Positions 14,691 through 27,043 of a DNA stretch of 64,000 nucleotides are shown here, one piece after another. Origin of the DNA: Apus apus (lineage: Eukaryota > Chordata > Aves > Apodiformes > Apodidae); NCBI RefSeq assembly GCF_020740795.1, contig NC_067286.1, forward strand, positions 16,682,350-16,746,349, written 5' to 3'. The notes beneath the pieces were generated by a model. The model did not search any database. It worked only from the letters and a program-made list of their open reading frames with translations, and had not been told where the DNA came from. Numbering within the stretch: the first letter of the stretch is position 1; each line of letters opens with the position of its first letter. The translations under genes and the position numbers were made by a program.

Positions 14691-15130
14691 TCTCCTCCCG
14701 GGTTCCCAGACCCGCCACCCGCGGGCAGAGGCGCGGCCCCGGGGTAGCAGCCACCCGGAGCCGGCTCCCCCCGCGGCAGGTGGGCTCTCACCTGATGAGA
14801 TTCTGCAGGCCCTGCTTGCTGGAGTTCCTCCTCAGGATCGCGCTGGTCATGGTGGCCGCGGCAGAGCGGCGGGCAGGGTCCCGGCAGCCGCCCCTTCCCC
14901 AGCGCCGCAGGCAGCTGCCCGCCCGCCCGGCTGCGCGCTCCCGCGTCCCCCCTCTCCGCCTTCAGGAAGTTCTGCAGCTGGTTTCCTTTTGTTTCTGCTA
15001 TCCCCCCTCCCCACCCCACCGCTCCACACCCCCGACTTGTCTCCTCCACCTCCTCCTCCCCCTCCGCCCCGTGGAAGTGTCACGGCAGAACCTCCCGGAG
15101 CGCAGCCGGCGGCGGGTCCGGCCGCACAAA
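14690..15130 (-). promoter_or_regulatory. CpG island around the LSP1 first exon
   Basis: The sequence changes abruptly to high GC with dense CpG (for example gcgggcagaggcgcggcccc and runs of cgccc) for about 440 bases, then falls back to background. It contains the start codon at 14850 and the splice donor, which fits a CpG-island promoter firing to the left. No TATA box stands out at the expected distance. Confidence 0.65.
14792..14850 (-). CDS. LSP1: LSP1 alternative first coding exon (probable)
   Basis: A start codon at 14850 in an ideal Kozak context (gccaccATG) opens a 19-codon exon reading MTSAILRRNSSKQGLQNLI. It ends after the first two bases of an Arg codon at a strong donor (ATCAG|GTGAGA; GT at 14791-14790), so the downstream intron is phase 2. 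From memory, this resembles the alternative N-terminus of lymphocyte-specific protein 1, an F-actin-binding protein of leukocytes and endothelium. The location supports the call: it lies downstream of TNNI2 on the same strand, as LSP1 does in mammals, and inside a CpG island. No other LSP1 exon is visible in the window, so at least 14.8 kb of intron follows. The short peptide limits certainty; another gene with a short N-terminal exon is possible. Confidence 0.6.
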
Positions 15131-15290
15131 GCCCTGCGCTCCCCGGCAACGGGGACTTCTCCCTCTTCTGCTTTCACCCTCTTCTCTCCCTCCTTTATCT
15201 TCTCCAGTCCCCTCCTCCTTCTCTTGTTCAATCCCTCCCCCCATATTTCTCCCCCTCCCCGCCTTTTTTCTACCTTTACCACTGCTTTCC
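14990..15290. repeat. Polypyrimidine (plus) / polypurine (minus) tract
   Basis: For about 300 bases the plus strand is mostly C and T, with stretches such as cctccacctcctcctccccc and ccctcttctctccctccttt, broken by one short GC-rich segment near 15080-15160. Long mirror-like pyrimidine tracts beside promoters can form triplex (H-DNA) structures. That role is inference; the composition bias is plainly visible. Confidence 0.7.
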
Positions 15291-15299
15291 TGATTAGAC

Positions 15300-18200
15300 A
15301 AAGCAAACTTGGGAGCAGAAACCCGGGCTGGCAACTTGCGCTCAGGGAGCTGTAAATCACTCCTGGTCTGTCCGGAGCAGAGGTCTTCCACGAAGAGCTC
15401 ACTTCCACGTGGTCTAGGGCACTGGGCTGAAGCCCTGGACAGGCCAAGCTGCATGCAGCCTGCTCTGCTCTCAGTCCCACCCCCCAACACTGTCCCCTGC
15501 CTCAGTTACCCCAGCCATCAAATTGAGAGCAAGAGCAAAAAAAGAAAAACCTGGCTTGTCTCCATGAAACTGTGACACTTCAAGAGGTTATAGAAGTGCA
15601 TGAGTGTCTGATGAGGGCTAACATCATTGCCACCTGCTAAAACAAAATGCCATCTGCCATGCATTCAGATGGGTGCTACCATGGGAGCAGTTTTGAGGAA
15701 AAAAAAGTCTTTTTTCCCTAACCTGTATCTTCTGGTCCACATGTACCTTTTTTAGGGAAGAGATCTTCTGCTATGTGGGAGGAGTTATGATGGGACTACC
15801 GTGCTTACAACCTCACCTTCCTTCTGCTTTCAGTCCCTCTTACTGCATTTACACTATTCCTTTCAATCACTTCTGCAGAAGTGTTTCTCATCACCTTGTA
15901 AATTGAAATGGGGAAGTTGCCCATGAAATGCACCCAGTAAGAAGGAAGTGCACTAAAGCCAGATCAGAAGGAAGTGCTTACCCTCCTCCCCATTGTTGCT
16001 TCATTTCATATATTTACTAAGGATTTCCTAGGTGAGCAGGAACAACAAAATACCACTAAGCACAGACATCATATTGTCCTCACTCTGTAGGCTGCTTAGA
16101 TGCTGTCATGCTGCATTTTTTCCTGTCTAAATTTGGTAAGAAGATGCAAGTGGTCCACCACAAAAGCTATCGGTTTGCTCAAAAAGAGCCTGTCCCAGCC
16201 CTGCGATACTTGCAGGAGTAATTAGGTTTAAGCATGTGAACACTCCTGTTGACTTCACCAGAATTGCCCACAGTCTTGAAATTAACTATTCACCTATAGG
16301 GTTCTCTTTCTTTATGGAGAGAATCAGTCCAAGCCTGTCAGTGATTCCCATAGTCTGAGCCAGCCAAGGATGCAAAACAGAGGAGCTTCAGCAGGCAGAG
16401 ACACAGCTAGCAGCCATGGGCCAGCAACAACTGAGGGCTGAATAAAATAATAGCAGCGTTCTTATTTCAGGCAGAGATGCTGGGCAATCCACAGGGAGCT
16501 GAGGAGGGGCAGGGAGGAATGCAACCACTGCCACCAGGAGAAAGCAGGAGGCTGCTGGGTGTGGGGAGGTGAAGAGGCGATAGCACACCACTGGCTACTG
16601 GAGGCAATATCCTGTGTGTAAAGGGGCAGGAGGAGAAGCTGTTGATTCCCCCAGCAAGAGCCTTGCCTTGACACCAGAGTTTGTCTCCTAGAGGATGCCA
16701 TTATGAGTTCCTCATCTTGCAAGCACTTGTCAGACTTCTACCCCAAGCCCAAGACTGCCTGCCTCTCAGAGACAGGGGTCTTCAAAGAACAGGGGGGGTA
16801 AAAACACCGCTGGGTGACAAAATCCAGAACCAGAGAGAGTCTGCAATATGAGCTCTCACTGGTCTAGGGTGCTAAGATCAACTGGGAACACCAGAAGTGA
16901 AGCAGTGAGGAAAGGGGTCCCTGTATCACAGCAAGCTGAACTCTGCATTGCTCCTGGGGAGAGAAATTCCCAATACTGAGCTCTGCCTGGAAAATCCTCT
17001 TGTCTTCACAAGGTGGCTGTGCTACTCCACCTCTGGGGAAGGTCTCCTGCCTTTTCCCCTGGCTCTCATCTTTAAGACAGACAGCAGATAAAAGAAAACT
17101 TATCCTCCCTCTGACATCAACAGGGTCCTGCAGGACCACAGGAAGAGGAGTGCAGCACAGGATCCTCTTTCTAAACTCACGGCTCACCAGAAGGAGGGAA
17201 CTGTGCAACACTGATGGGGTCACTATCCCCATCTCTGTGGGGCAGAGAGCACTGAAACCCACTATTCAAAAGCACAAAGGCTGGGCTTAAGGGACCACAG
17301 AGAAAGAGCAGTGCAGGAGAAATCCCACACCGTCACTCCATAAAACAGAAGCACCTTCTGTCCCCTTCCCTCCCTCGCTTGCTGCCAAGCCCAGGTGCAT
17401 CAGGCTGACTCACACCATGTGTCCAAGAACAGTAAGGTCAGCATCAGTCCCACAGCTGCATGTATACTTTCACAGAAACAAACCTCCTGGTCCCACCAGG
17501 AAGTGGGTAGGAGTACAGCGGACACAGGAAGAAAAACAAACAATTCATTAATCTGTTATTTTTTAGCATGGTTTAAGCTAGAAGAACCACCATAAGTCCC
17601 TGCAGCAAAACTACACCCTGCTATATGAGCAAGGATGCCTGGAGCACCTAGATACATACTGCAGGACATCAGAGAGCTTCCCAGAGCTCTCCCCTGCAGC
17701 AGGGGAAGCAGAGAAGGTGAGGGGCCGGGTGGGAGGGAGTTTGGCTCCAGGGCTGAGGGAAGGAGGGCGGGAGTCCCAGAGAGATAGGGCTGCACCAGTT
17801 CCCGTCAATTACACAATCACTCTGCTATGTAGGACTAGTTGCAAAATCAGTCAGAGGCTAACACATGGTCCAGGAAAAAAAGAAACAGAAAGACTCCAGT
17901 CCTGCTATCAAAGAAATGCAGCCCAAGCAACTTTCTCCAATATTACTGGGATGCAAAGAGCTGTCAGAATAAGCCTCAATGTACAGTCATTTTGAGGACC
18001 AGTCCTTTAAAGGTGCCATAAACCATCAGCATGGTTTCCAGAGGTCCATGCCTGCATGTCAGTGGTGGGATCCCACCCAGAGAAGGTGTTCTTGCAGAAA
18101 CAGCCTTGCCTCGTCAGCAAGGACTGAGCTGCCCTATCTCAGCAGGAGATCCTGCATTTCCACCAGCTAGCCTGCAAGGGTGATGGATCAGATGGGGGTC

Positions 18201-18650
18201 TCTTTGTTTTGCCTTTGAAGTGGTGCATCCTTCTCTCTGCCATCCCACACCTTTCACCATAGCCCGACACCTCCCCAACCCCTCTTCATCCTGCACATGC
18301 ACACACCACTTTGAAACCAGCCTGGCAGACACCAGCACTTGCCCAGCCCCCTGGGAATCCCAGTTCAGTGAGAGGGGCACATGTGTTGGTATGTTAGCTG
18401 TGTAGATGGTGTGGTTTACATGTTAGCATGATGGATAGGGTCTGCCCATCTCACCTTCATCCTAGCTCTCAGTTAGCTCAGTCCAATTTATTATGCCAGC
18501 ACTCATTTTTGGGCAGCCAAATACAGACGCCAAAACTGGCAGCCAGAGATAATCCCAAGGAAACAGAGTGTCCAGCAGCCAAAAGCAGCACGTTGTCTTC
18601 TTCACACCAGTACAGCTCCAGAAGTGTGCTGTCAGGAAGGCAGGGCATCT
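15300..18650. other. Noncoding stretch between the LSP1 island and a CR1
   Basis: No exon with paired splice sites, RNA gene or clear repeat family was seen. Frames are short and contain no recognisable domain. Confidence 0.45.
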
Positions 18651-19014
18651 CAGAGAAGGCTCTGCAGAGATCTTACAGCAGCCTTCTAGTATCTGAAGGG
18701 GCCTACAAGAAAGCTGGAGAGGGTCTTTTTACAATGGCAGGGAGTGACAGGACAAGAGGTAATGGCTTAAAACTGGAAGAGGGTAGATTTAGGTTAGACA
18801 CCAGGAAGAAATTCTTCACAATGAGGTGGTGAGACACTGGCACAGGTTGCTCAGGAAAGCTGTAGATGCTCCTGTCCTGAAGTGTTCAAGGGCAGGTTGG
18901 ATGGGGTTCTGAGCAACCTGGTCTAGTGGGAAGTGTCCCTGCCCATGCAGGAGGAATGGAACTAGGTTATCTTTAGGGTCCTTTCCAATCCAAACAATTT
19001 TATGATTCTATGAT
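18651..19014 (+). mobile_element. CR1 LINE 3' fragment
   Basis: A heavily 5'-truncated CR1 copy of about 360 bases. It includes the end of ORF2 (words such as aatggcttaaaactggaaga and the region encoding RFRLDTRKKFF) and the 3' untranslated tail. It ends in tgattctatgat, the CR1 terminal octamer repeat. It belongs to the same CR1 group as the large copy ending at 54743, with which it shares the tctagtgg...tgtccctgcccatgc tail. Confidence 0.9.
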
Positions 19015-22000
19015 CTGTGCAATTAGCTCAGGGTGCAGGGGAAGAAGTCCAATCCAAACAATGCTTCCCGAAAAGGCTATCTCTGCCCTGGCCATGAGTC
19101 AGGAGGGGACATCAAGCCAATGTGTGACCCCATGGGAGGAGGTGCTGTAGGCGGGAGCTGTCTTGGCTCAGACCTTTTTCCTGGCCCATGCACTCAAAAA
19201 AAGCACCATGAAGAACATGTATAATTGTGGGCTGGGTCCAAAGAGTCAAAAAACACTGTGTCATACTAAGCCTGAAGTACTTGGCTTGGAATCAGTGATT
19301 ACTTTCTTCCTATGACATCCAACAAGGCAGAAATGAGAGGGAGAGGAAGCCAGGCCTAGGAGTATCCCTCTTCCTCTGCTCCACTGCTGCTCTTCACCCT
19401 TGTGCAGAGTGGAAGAGGGACCCTCCCTGTGGGACACTTCACAGGTACTCCTATAAACCCAAAATCCCAAGAGTTTGTTTCATCTCCCAGTGAGAGTGGA
19501 GACACAAGTTTACAAGCCTTGAAAGAAAAGATGCTTTTGATCCAGGGGTGATATAAACAGGGACAAGGCTAATAAAAAGGATGAGGGGACTGAGGGATAA
19601 AGAACCAAAAGGAACATCGAAAGTTGGATTCAAAAAAAGGGGAGAAGGGAAGCAAAGAGAAGTGTGTGAGCATTAACCAGGCAGCCCAGAACAGTTAAAG
19701 GAGATCAGAGCCCCTCTTGCACTACATGCTGTGCAAACAGAGAGAGATACCACCTGAGCCACTGTGGTGGGCTACCACTTGGTTTTTACAAACCAGGGTC
19801 AAGGACAAGTGACCCAGCCAAGCCCTGGAGAAGTGCAGCACATCAAGCCAGCATGGTTACTGCAGTGCGGACAGTATCTATATACTAGGTTAAATGAACA
19901 AAGACATTGGGAAAGAGACAGGAAGACAAAACAATGGCTGCAGATAAGACACTCCCAACCCAACCAGGAGGGTCATTACAAGACAAGAGATTGGCTCCAT
20001 CTCTTTGGGATGCCTCTCCACCCAGAGCCAAAATACTTCAGGACAAAATACTTCAGCCAGGATGAATAAGCCATAAGCAACTGCTGCCAAGAAGATGTCC
20101 CCCCACTGGCAGACACTGTAGGAAATGTCAAAAAAAGGCCTTCTTACAGCATCACATTGTCTTGTCACTAATTTTTGCTCACTGAGGTTTGGAAAGCTGC
20201 TGAATAAATTTAAACAATGAATGTCCATTTAAAATAAATGAAGTGGCCTTTGCTTTGGCTAGGTGGGTTAGATGAACAGTGGACACCAAAGACACCTTCA
20301 AACACCTCACGTTTCACGTAAGAGGGCCACAACCTGCAATAGACGCACCACCTTCTTTCACCAAGTGGCATCTGTGTGATGTGTTCAAGTTTCACCCAAA
20401 GCCAAGCAACACATTTTGATGATAGGCTTGTAGGATAGTACTCCTGTGTGAGTACAGCCCTGTGCCCAAGTCATGCTGCTCAGCTGACCAGCACAGCTTT
20501 CAAAAAATCAAATACAGCTCCTCCCTGATATAAACTTATTCACTCCTCTGCACTAGCTCTAGGCTGTGATGTAGCACCACATCATGCAACACATGCAGTT
20601 TTAGCAACCACTAATATCTGCCTCTCACTGCCAGACTGGTTGCTCCAGCTGGAGTCAGGGTAGTCTAATGGATAAAAAGGAACCCCCAAGCATCATCTGA
20701 CATCATTTGACAGTTCCTGCTTCCAAGCTATACCCTCATTTCAAGCTGTACCTTGTCTTGAGGAAAGGCATCTATCTCAGCCTGCTAATATTCACCCGTG
20801 CCTCTCTCACTGAGCTGGGCAAAAGGTGGGAGCTGTTATGAAAGGGCAGGCAAAAATATCATAGTGAATCCAAAAAGCCTGAAGACCGATGTATGGCTCC
20901 ATCCGAGGGGAGGATACTCATTCATGCTCCAAAGTAAGGCCCAATGAAAAGTTAAGATGAGCCTTTCTGCACAAAGGGTAGCTAAGGCTGTATGGAGGAA
21001 AATGGCAATGGGACCAGAGAAGCAGGAGCAGAGTCAAATGCCACCCAAGGAGGGAGAAGCCCCGCCAGAGCAGGGCTGCACAGCCTGTATATCACATTAG
21101 TCTGTTCTTGAGCACAGCTCAGCTCAGCCACACTGCTGTCAACTCCTGTTATGTGAAGCTAAGTGACAACTGCAAGGAAGCACTTATTTTAAGAGGAACT
21201 AATTATTGCCATCCATTTTATTTGGGAGAACTTTGTCCCTCCCAAACGGTTGGCAGTCATGATTGTTTGGGGTCTGTCAAGAGTTCAGGGTTTGTCAATG
21301 ATAATGGCTCTGGAGCAAGCTTTCACTGGAAAGGAAACTGCTTTTGCAGCAGAAAACCACATGCATGCAGAAGCACAGAAGAAATCATTTTTTCCAGCTG
21401 TCTGCCAAGGACTTGATAAAAGGCACTGCTCATACTGTCTGTTTGGCTGCAACAAGCAAAGGTACCTAGAGCTGGGAGAGAGGCTTCTTGGTAATGCAGA
21501 ATCAGTCCCTAGCAAAGGTTCTATTTTCAAAATGAGCATGTAAGGAACAGAACCGAAGACCTGCAGCTGGTGCAAACTGGCACAGCTTTATGGTAGACAG
21601 TGGGATAGTGCTGGCAAAAGCATTTGGGCCTACATATCTGTGCAATAGCAAGAGAAATCCAAATAAACTGAGCCCCAGATAAACTGAACCCCAGATAAAC
21701 CTAGTCATACTCATTTCAGATCAGGTGCTCCCAGGTGGCTCCAAGTTTTTAGACCACGGGGTGCAAGTCACCAATCAAGCTAATAATAGAAGCCCACTGA
21801 CTGCCATTCCCATTAATTAATAAATCCAGCTGGGTTTGCTTGTGTGTTTTCCTATTTAGCCATGTATTCCTTGGATGGTTATCAGACACACCAGGCTTAT
21901 GTGAACTATCCCTGCAAATTTGAGATACAGTGAACTGAAGTAGCTCCAGGACTTAATACTCACTCCATATGACTCAAGGTGGAGTTATCAGCATCATCTC

Positions 22001-25000
22001 TGCTGCCAGCCCAAGCAGCCCATCCCAGGAGTGACTTGTTTGAAGCAGCAAAAACCAGAAGATATTTCATCCTGCCTTACTACAAATTCTCCTGCAGAGG
22101 ATGGGGGTTGCCAGTTCCTTTGCTCAGGCACTCCACCAGCAGCAGTGGAGCCCCCATAAAGCTGCTACAGACCTGCCCCTGAGAAAGACAACTCTGAGTG
22201 CTGACACCTGGGATTAAGACACTCCAGTGGCTGCCTCACACATCTGGTCTGTGTTAGGACTGATACACTGGCAAAGAAAACACACACTGCTCCAAGCAGG
22301 GATGGTTAACCCACTCGTGACTGAGCCTCTGTGGAGCACCTGGCCAGGCTGAGGACTGTGAAATACCTGGCCAAGCCTCAGCAGAACTCAGCTCAAATCT
22401 CAGCAGTGGCCTGTGCTTCCTAGGTGAAATCAGGGAGCAATTCAGGTGCCTAAATGTAGGTGTCGAGTGCCACTGAGGATGCCTCAGGTTATGCAAGATA
22501 TCTGCCAAAGCCTGGCAGCTGTTACATGGCTTCAATAGGAAATTGCCTCTTCTGGGTGGAGGAGTGCTATGGTTAGGGCATCTCTTTTCTTTCCAAAATA
22601 TCTCAACCTCAGTTGTCTGGCCTTGCAGCAGAGACAACCTGTCCTCTTTGCTCTGAGACAGCAGGCCATTGGAATAGCCACACAGCACCCACCACAATGA
22701 CACCCTGGACCTTGGTTTGGAACTGTAGGTACTGCTCTAGTACTGATCATATTGCAGTCCATGAGGACAGCTGCCTTCCCAACATGTGCAGCACCTACTA
22801 GAACATATTTTTGACCCATATACCAGATGACCATGATCTAGTGCACAACCTGGGTAAAGAGGTCCTTTAGTCCCTATAATACAAATACACCCTTATGCCT
22901 TCCCTGTCCCCTCATTGATGTACATTGTCAAGGTTTCTCCTTATGAAAGGTTTGAGGCAAACCCACCCCATGAGAACCCATTCCTCAGGCACTTGGTTTC
23001 AAAGGATGCCAAAGCACCTCCTCTGTGAGTCCAAAGACCCAGCCTGATTATGAACTTGTTAGATTCCTATTGAGGGCACAGGAACTGCATTTACTGGTCA
23101 AAGCTCCTGCAGAAGTTGGGTGTTGCTTTGGGCAGAGCAGAGCCCTCCCTTGCCTGCACTGGGTGAGCAGGCATCATCCTTCCCAGACAGGTTCATGTGG
23201 CCAGACTGTACCAGGAGGGCTGCATATGGAGGATGAAGTGAGAGCAGCAGACCCTTGTGGTGAGGACCACAGCAGGTTTACACTGTCAGTTGGAGACAGA
23301 TTACAGTCCCAGGAGCCTGGCAGCTACCAATCCCTGCTGGAGCCTGGGCAACAACTTTCTTTGGGCCAAGATCACCTGAAAGAAAAAACGGTGCCCAATG
23401 AAAACACATGAGGCCTCAGAGCACCTCCCAGCCAGGATGTCTGCCCAAATGTGAGTCAGTGTTCAATGGAGGCAGCAGCCAGGGTGGATGGGTGCCTAGC
23501 TGGGAGCAAGCCCAGATCTGGGGAGAGCAGCAAGAAGCTGCCCAGACACCACACAGACCCCACAGCCAGGCAAGCGGGTCACAGAAGTGATGGATGCAAA
23601 GAGGAGATGCAGGCAGAACATTGGCCAAGGCTGGATTTCGGGTATGTGTGGAGGACAGAGCAGAGGGGCCCAGGATCCTGAGGCCATGTCAAGGTTAACC
23701 ACTTCACTGCAATGGACCCAGCCATGATGTCCTCTCTACCCTTCCACTTACTGCTAGAAAAAGAACTTTCAGATTTTGGGAAAGGCCTGAAACTCCCTTA
23801 AGCAGTACACTTGTAGGGTGTACCCACAAGTTCAGGGAGGATGCCTAGACCAGAGGAGATGGAAAAAAGTCTTTCTTTTCTCCCTCCTTCCTTCCACGCA
23901 TTTTGTGCACCTCTAAGCTTAACTCAGCTGTGCACATGGAGCAAAACTCATCCTGTCTCAGCTGCAATAAACATGGAAAAGCCCATGCAGATGAACTGTG
24001 GGCACCACAGCTGCAAACAAACCTTGAGCTCTCCCAGTCTCCATCCCAAAGCCAGGACACCACCCTGTCCCAAAGTACTCTGACAGCCGCTCTCCCCTGG
24101 GGACATTTCCACCCTGGGGGTTGCCCACCTACTCCATGCAAATAGTAAAGTCCTGCCATGCCCCAAAACTCTGCCTGGACATCTCCACTTTCCTCATTGC
24201 CACAGGCTGGTCGGTACTGTCAGACAAATCAGGCTGGGCAGAGCTCGCCCCCTCGTGGGGGTGCAGCCAGGAGGTGCCCAGGCCCTCCACAGCCAGAGGG
24301 GTTGGGTGCCCCAGGGGTGCAGGCTGGGCTGTGCCTCCGCCGCCTCTTCCTCCAGAGGAGCAGGAGCCCCAGCACCAACTTAACCAGCAGAAGTGCTTTT
24401 TCACCCCAGCAATGCTGGCCTGGCAAAACTTCTTCACTATATCCCCCAGAATGGTTCCTGGGAGAGCCAGCCCAGCCTTCCTCACAGCAAGGTCTATCCA
24501 ATATCCAGGGGCAAAGGGATTCCCACAGGCTTCAGAGCCAGACTTCACCCCAAGAGTTTTAAAACAGCCAGCCCTCCTGCCAGCACAGAGTGGCTTAAAA
24601 GAAGTAAAATTCAAATAATTTTCAAATCCTCTACTTGAACACATGCCTCCAAACCTACAGCTTTACATTGCAAGATGAGTTCTGAGGTAAAGCAAGGCAG
24701 GTTTGCTTGTTGTTGGGGGGTTTTTGTTTGTTTGCTTTGTGTTGGGTTTGGTTTTTTTTTCAAGGAGAAAGGGGCAGTGAAGGCACCTGATACCTCCCTA
24801 TAATTACAAACAGTTCCTTATCCTTAATACCACTGCTAGGGCACCTATATCCAATCTGGAACTGCTGAAGTATTGCCCAGCTTCATTAAATTATCCATCT
24901 GGTGCTCCCCTGCTCATTTCCCTACTATTTTTCCACTTTAATGAGCCCAGCTGGGTCAAATTGACCAGTTACTCCTAAACAGGGATCAGCCATCCCTCCC

Positions 25001-25508
25001 TCCCCTAAGGAATCCAGTGTGCCAAGGGGTCCAAAGATTCTCCATGTATCAGTTTTCACAGACAACCTCCTTCCAGTCATGGGTATACTTAGCAACAGCA
25101 GTCATCCTAGCAAGGACCCTCAAGACTCCTCTAAGGATCTGGAGAATTCAAGACAGCTGGGGATAGACATAGCAAAGAAAAGCCTGGGGCTTGCTAGCAC
25201 AGCACAGCCTCTTCTCAAGTGGTGACCATACATGGGCTGCCAAGGGCTCCTGGTGGCTCATGTGGTGGGAAGCCCCAGAAGGAAAGAGATGGGGCAATTT
25301 GGGAGAAACCATTCTCTCACCTCAGATCCCATAGGTGAGAGAAACCTGCCTTGTGAGCCATGGTGCTGCTCAGGTGCAAATATCCTGCAGAGCACAGCCC
25401 AAGCTGTAGGGACATGCACAGCAATGGGTGTAGTAACTAAGGTCAGACACTGCCTGAAGTCTCCAGAGCTCTACAGAGAGTGCTCTGAATAACACACCCA
25501 ATGCATAT
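19015..25508. other. Noncoding stretch between two CR1 copies
   Basis: No gene was recognised. A short tandem of the unit ccccagataaactga (about 2.5 copies) lies at 21660-21705. An AT-rich block with TAAT cores at about 21770-21860, and another at about 24830-24960, look non-repetitive and might be conserved noncoding elements. The 171-residue minus-strand frame at 24644-24129 shows no domain and no splice support. Confidence 0.4.
24701..24760 (+). repeat. T/G-rich low-complexity stretch
   Basis: About 60 bases of gttt/ggttt units and T runs, similar in composition to the stretches near 9463-9534 and 29530-29572. This is simple sequence, with no element attached to it that I can identify. 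Confidence 0.7.
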
Positions 25509-25722
25509 TCATAGAATCATAGAATGGTTTGGGTTGAAAAGAACCCTAAAGATCATCTTGTTTCAACCATGCATGAGTAGGGACACCTCCAGCTAGACCA
25601 GGTTGCTCAGAGCCCCATCCAACCTGGTCTTGAACACCTCCAGGGAGGGGGCATTCACAGCTTCCTTGGGCAACCTGTGCCAGTGTCTCACCACCCTTAC
25701 AGTGAAGAATTTCATCCTTATG
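25509..25722 (-). mobile_element. CR1 LINE, 3' part, left of an LTR insertion
   Basis: The minus-strand CR1 3' end starts here with the terminal octamers (tcatagaatcatagaatgg as seen on the plus strand). It continues into the last ORF2 codons (the region encoding MKFFTVRVVRHWHRLP). The match stops at about 25722 in mid-element and resumes at about 26681, so the copy was split by the insertion between those points. Confidence 0.9.
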
Positions 25723-26680
25723 TGTGCTGGTTTTGTTTGATGGGTTTTTTTGTAGTGGGGGAGAGGCCCCACGGGTGGCTCTGGTGAGAAGCTCCAAAAC
25801 CAACTAGCCAAGGAACCATTAGAAAGACAATGGATGCACCACTGTGATTAACATACAAAAGAAATTATAGAAGACCTGAGCAGAGTCAGCAGCTGGGAAA
25901 GAGCTGAGCTGGAGAGCCATAGGGTGCTGAGGTGAAGATCCCATGATTGGTGAGGAAGAAGGGGAAAAAGGTGCCCAAGCAGAAGTTCCCTGCAGCCCAC
26001 AGGGAGATGGCAGCTGTACTCCTGCATTCATGGAGGAACGTGGTGGAACATTCCCTGAAGGTGCCAGGAGGGTTGAATATGGATTTGCTGCCAGTGGACT
26101 GATTATACAGCTTTGGAAGACCCTGGTGCCAGGGGAGGTGACTGTTCCCGAAGCACCTGTGACTCTGTGGGAAGCCCAGGCTGGAGCAGCTCTGGACCTC
26201 ATGGGAAGGACTCATGAAGGAGAGGTTCATGGAGGACTCTCTCCCATGGGAGGAACTCCATGAGGAAGAGGGAAGGACTGTAAGGAATCCTTCTTCCTGA
26301 GGAGGAAGAAGCAGCAGGAACCACCAGCCTGTGAGCTGACTCTAAACCCCATCCCCTGTCCCCTGTGCCGCTGGGGGGAAGGAGGGAGAGAAACCGGGAA
26401 CAAAGTGATTTGGGCCCGGGAAGAAGGGAGGGGTGGGGGTAACATATGTAAGCTCTGCTCTTTGTGTTGTCTGTGTCCTGTGTGTTTGATTAGTGTGAAA
26501 TTAAATTATTACTTTTCCCCAAGCTGAGTCTGTTTTGCCCGGGACCTTAATCAGTGAAGGACCTTCCTTGTCCTTTGTCTCAACCCGTGATCTTCTAGTT
26601 GGCCCAGTGGGGAGAGGGGGAGTTGAGTGAGTGGCCACATGGCTGGTTCTTTGTTGTCCTGTTAGGCCCAAATGATGACA
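25723..26680 (+). mobile_element. Solo LTR of an avian ERVL-like endogenous retrovirus
   Basis: A block of about 960 bases interrupts a CR1 copy cleanly. It begins TGTGCTGGTTTTG and ends ATGACA. Near its right end it has an ATTAAA signal, followed by a U5-like segment with the words gagtctgttttgcccggga and ccttgtcctttgtctcaacc. Both features are typical, from memory, of abundant avian ERVL-type LTRs. No internal gag, pol or env region and no second LTR are present, so it is a solo LTR fossil. It must be younger than the CR1 it entered. The exact family name and the target-site duplication are uncertain. Confidence 0.65.
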
Positions 26681-27043
26681 AACGTCTAACCTAAATCTAC
26701 CCTCTTCCAGGTTAAAAACATTACTACTTGTCCTATCACTGCCCTCTCTGGTGAGAAGCCCCTCCCCAGCTTTCCTGTAGCCCCTTCAGGTACTGGAAGG
26801 CCGGCATAAAGTCTCCTTGGAACCTTCTCTTCTCCAGGCTGAACAGCCCTAACTCTCTCAGCCTGTCTTCATAGGAGAGGTGCTCCAGCCTTCTCATTGT
26901 CTTCGTGGCTCTCCTCTGGGCTTGCTCCAACAGCTCTATGTTCTTTCTGTATTGAGGACTCCAGAACTGGACCCAGTACTGCAGGTGGGGTCTCACAAGT
27001 GTGGAGTAGAGAGGAAGAATCATCTCTCTTGACCTGCTGGCCA
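26681..27043 (-). mobile_element. CR1 LINE, ORF2 C-terminal part, right of the LTR
   Basis: This continues the minus-strand CR1 copy begun at 25509. It encodes the ORF2 C-terminal region ([20 protein letters not shown] and [20 protein letters not shown]) and ends at the 5' truncation point near 27043. Without the LTR, the two pieces form one CR1 fragment of about 580 bases. Confidence 0.9.

Noticed and set aside
14669-15355. 228-residue plus-strand open frame
   Set aside because: It is a Pro/Arg/Ser-rich frame through the CpG island and pyrimidine tract, with no domain and no splice support. Stop codons are simply rare in such sequence.
24129-24644. 171-residue minus-strand frame
   Set aside because: No domain, no flanking splice sites, and overlapping frames of similar length on the other strand.
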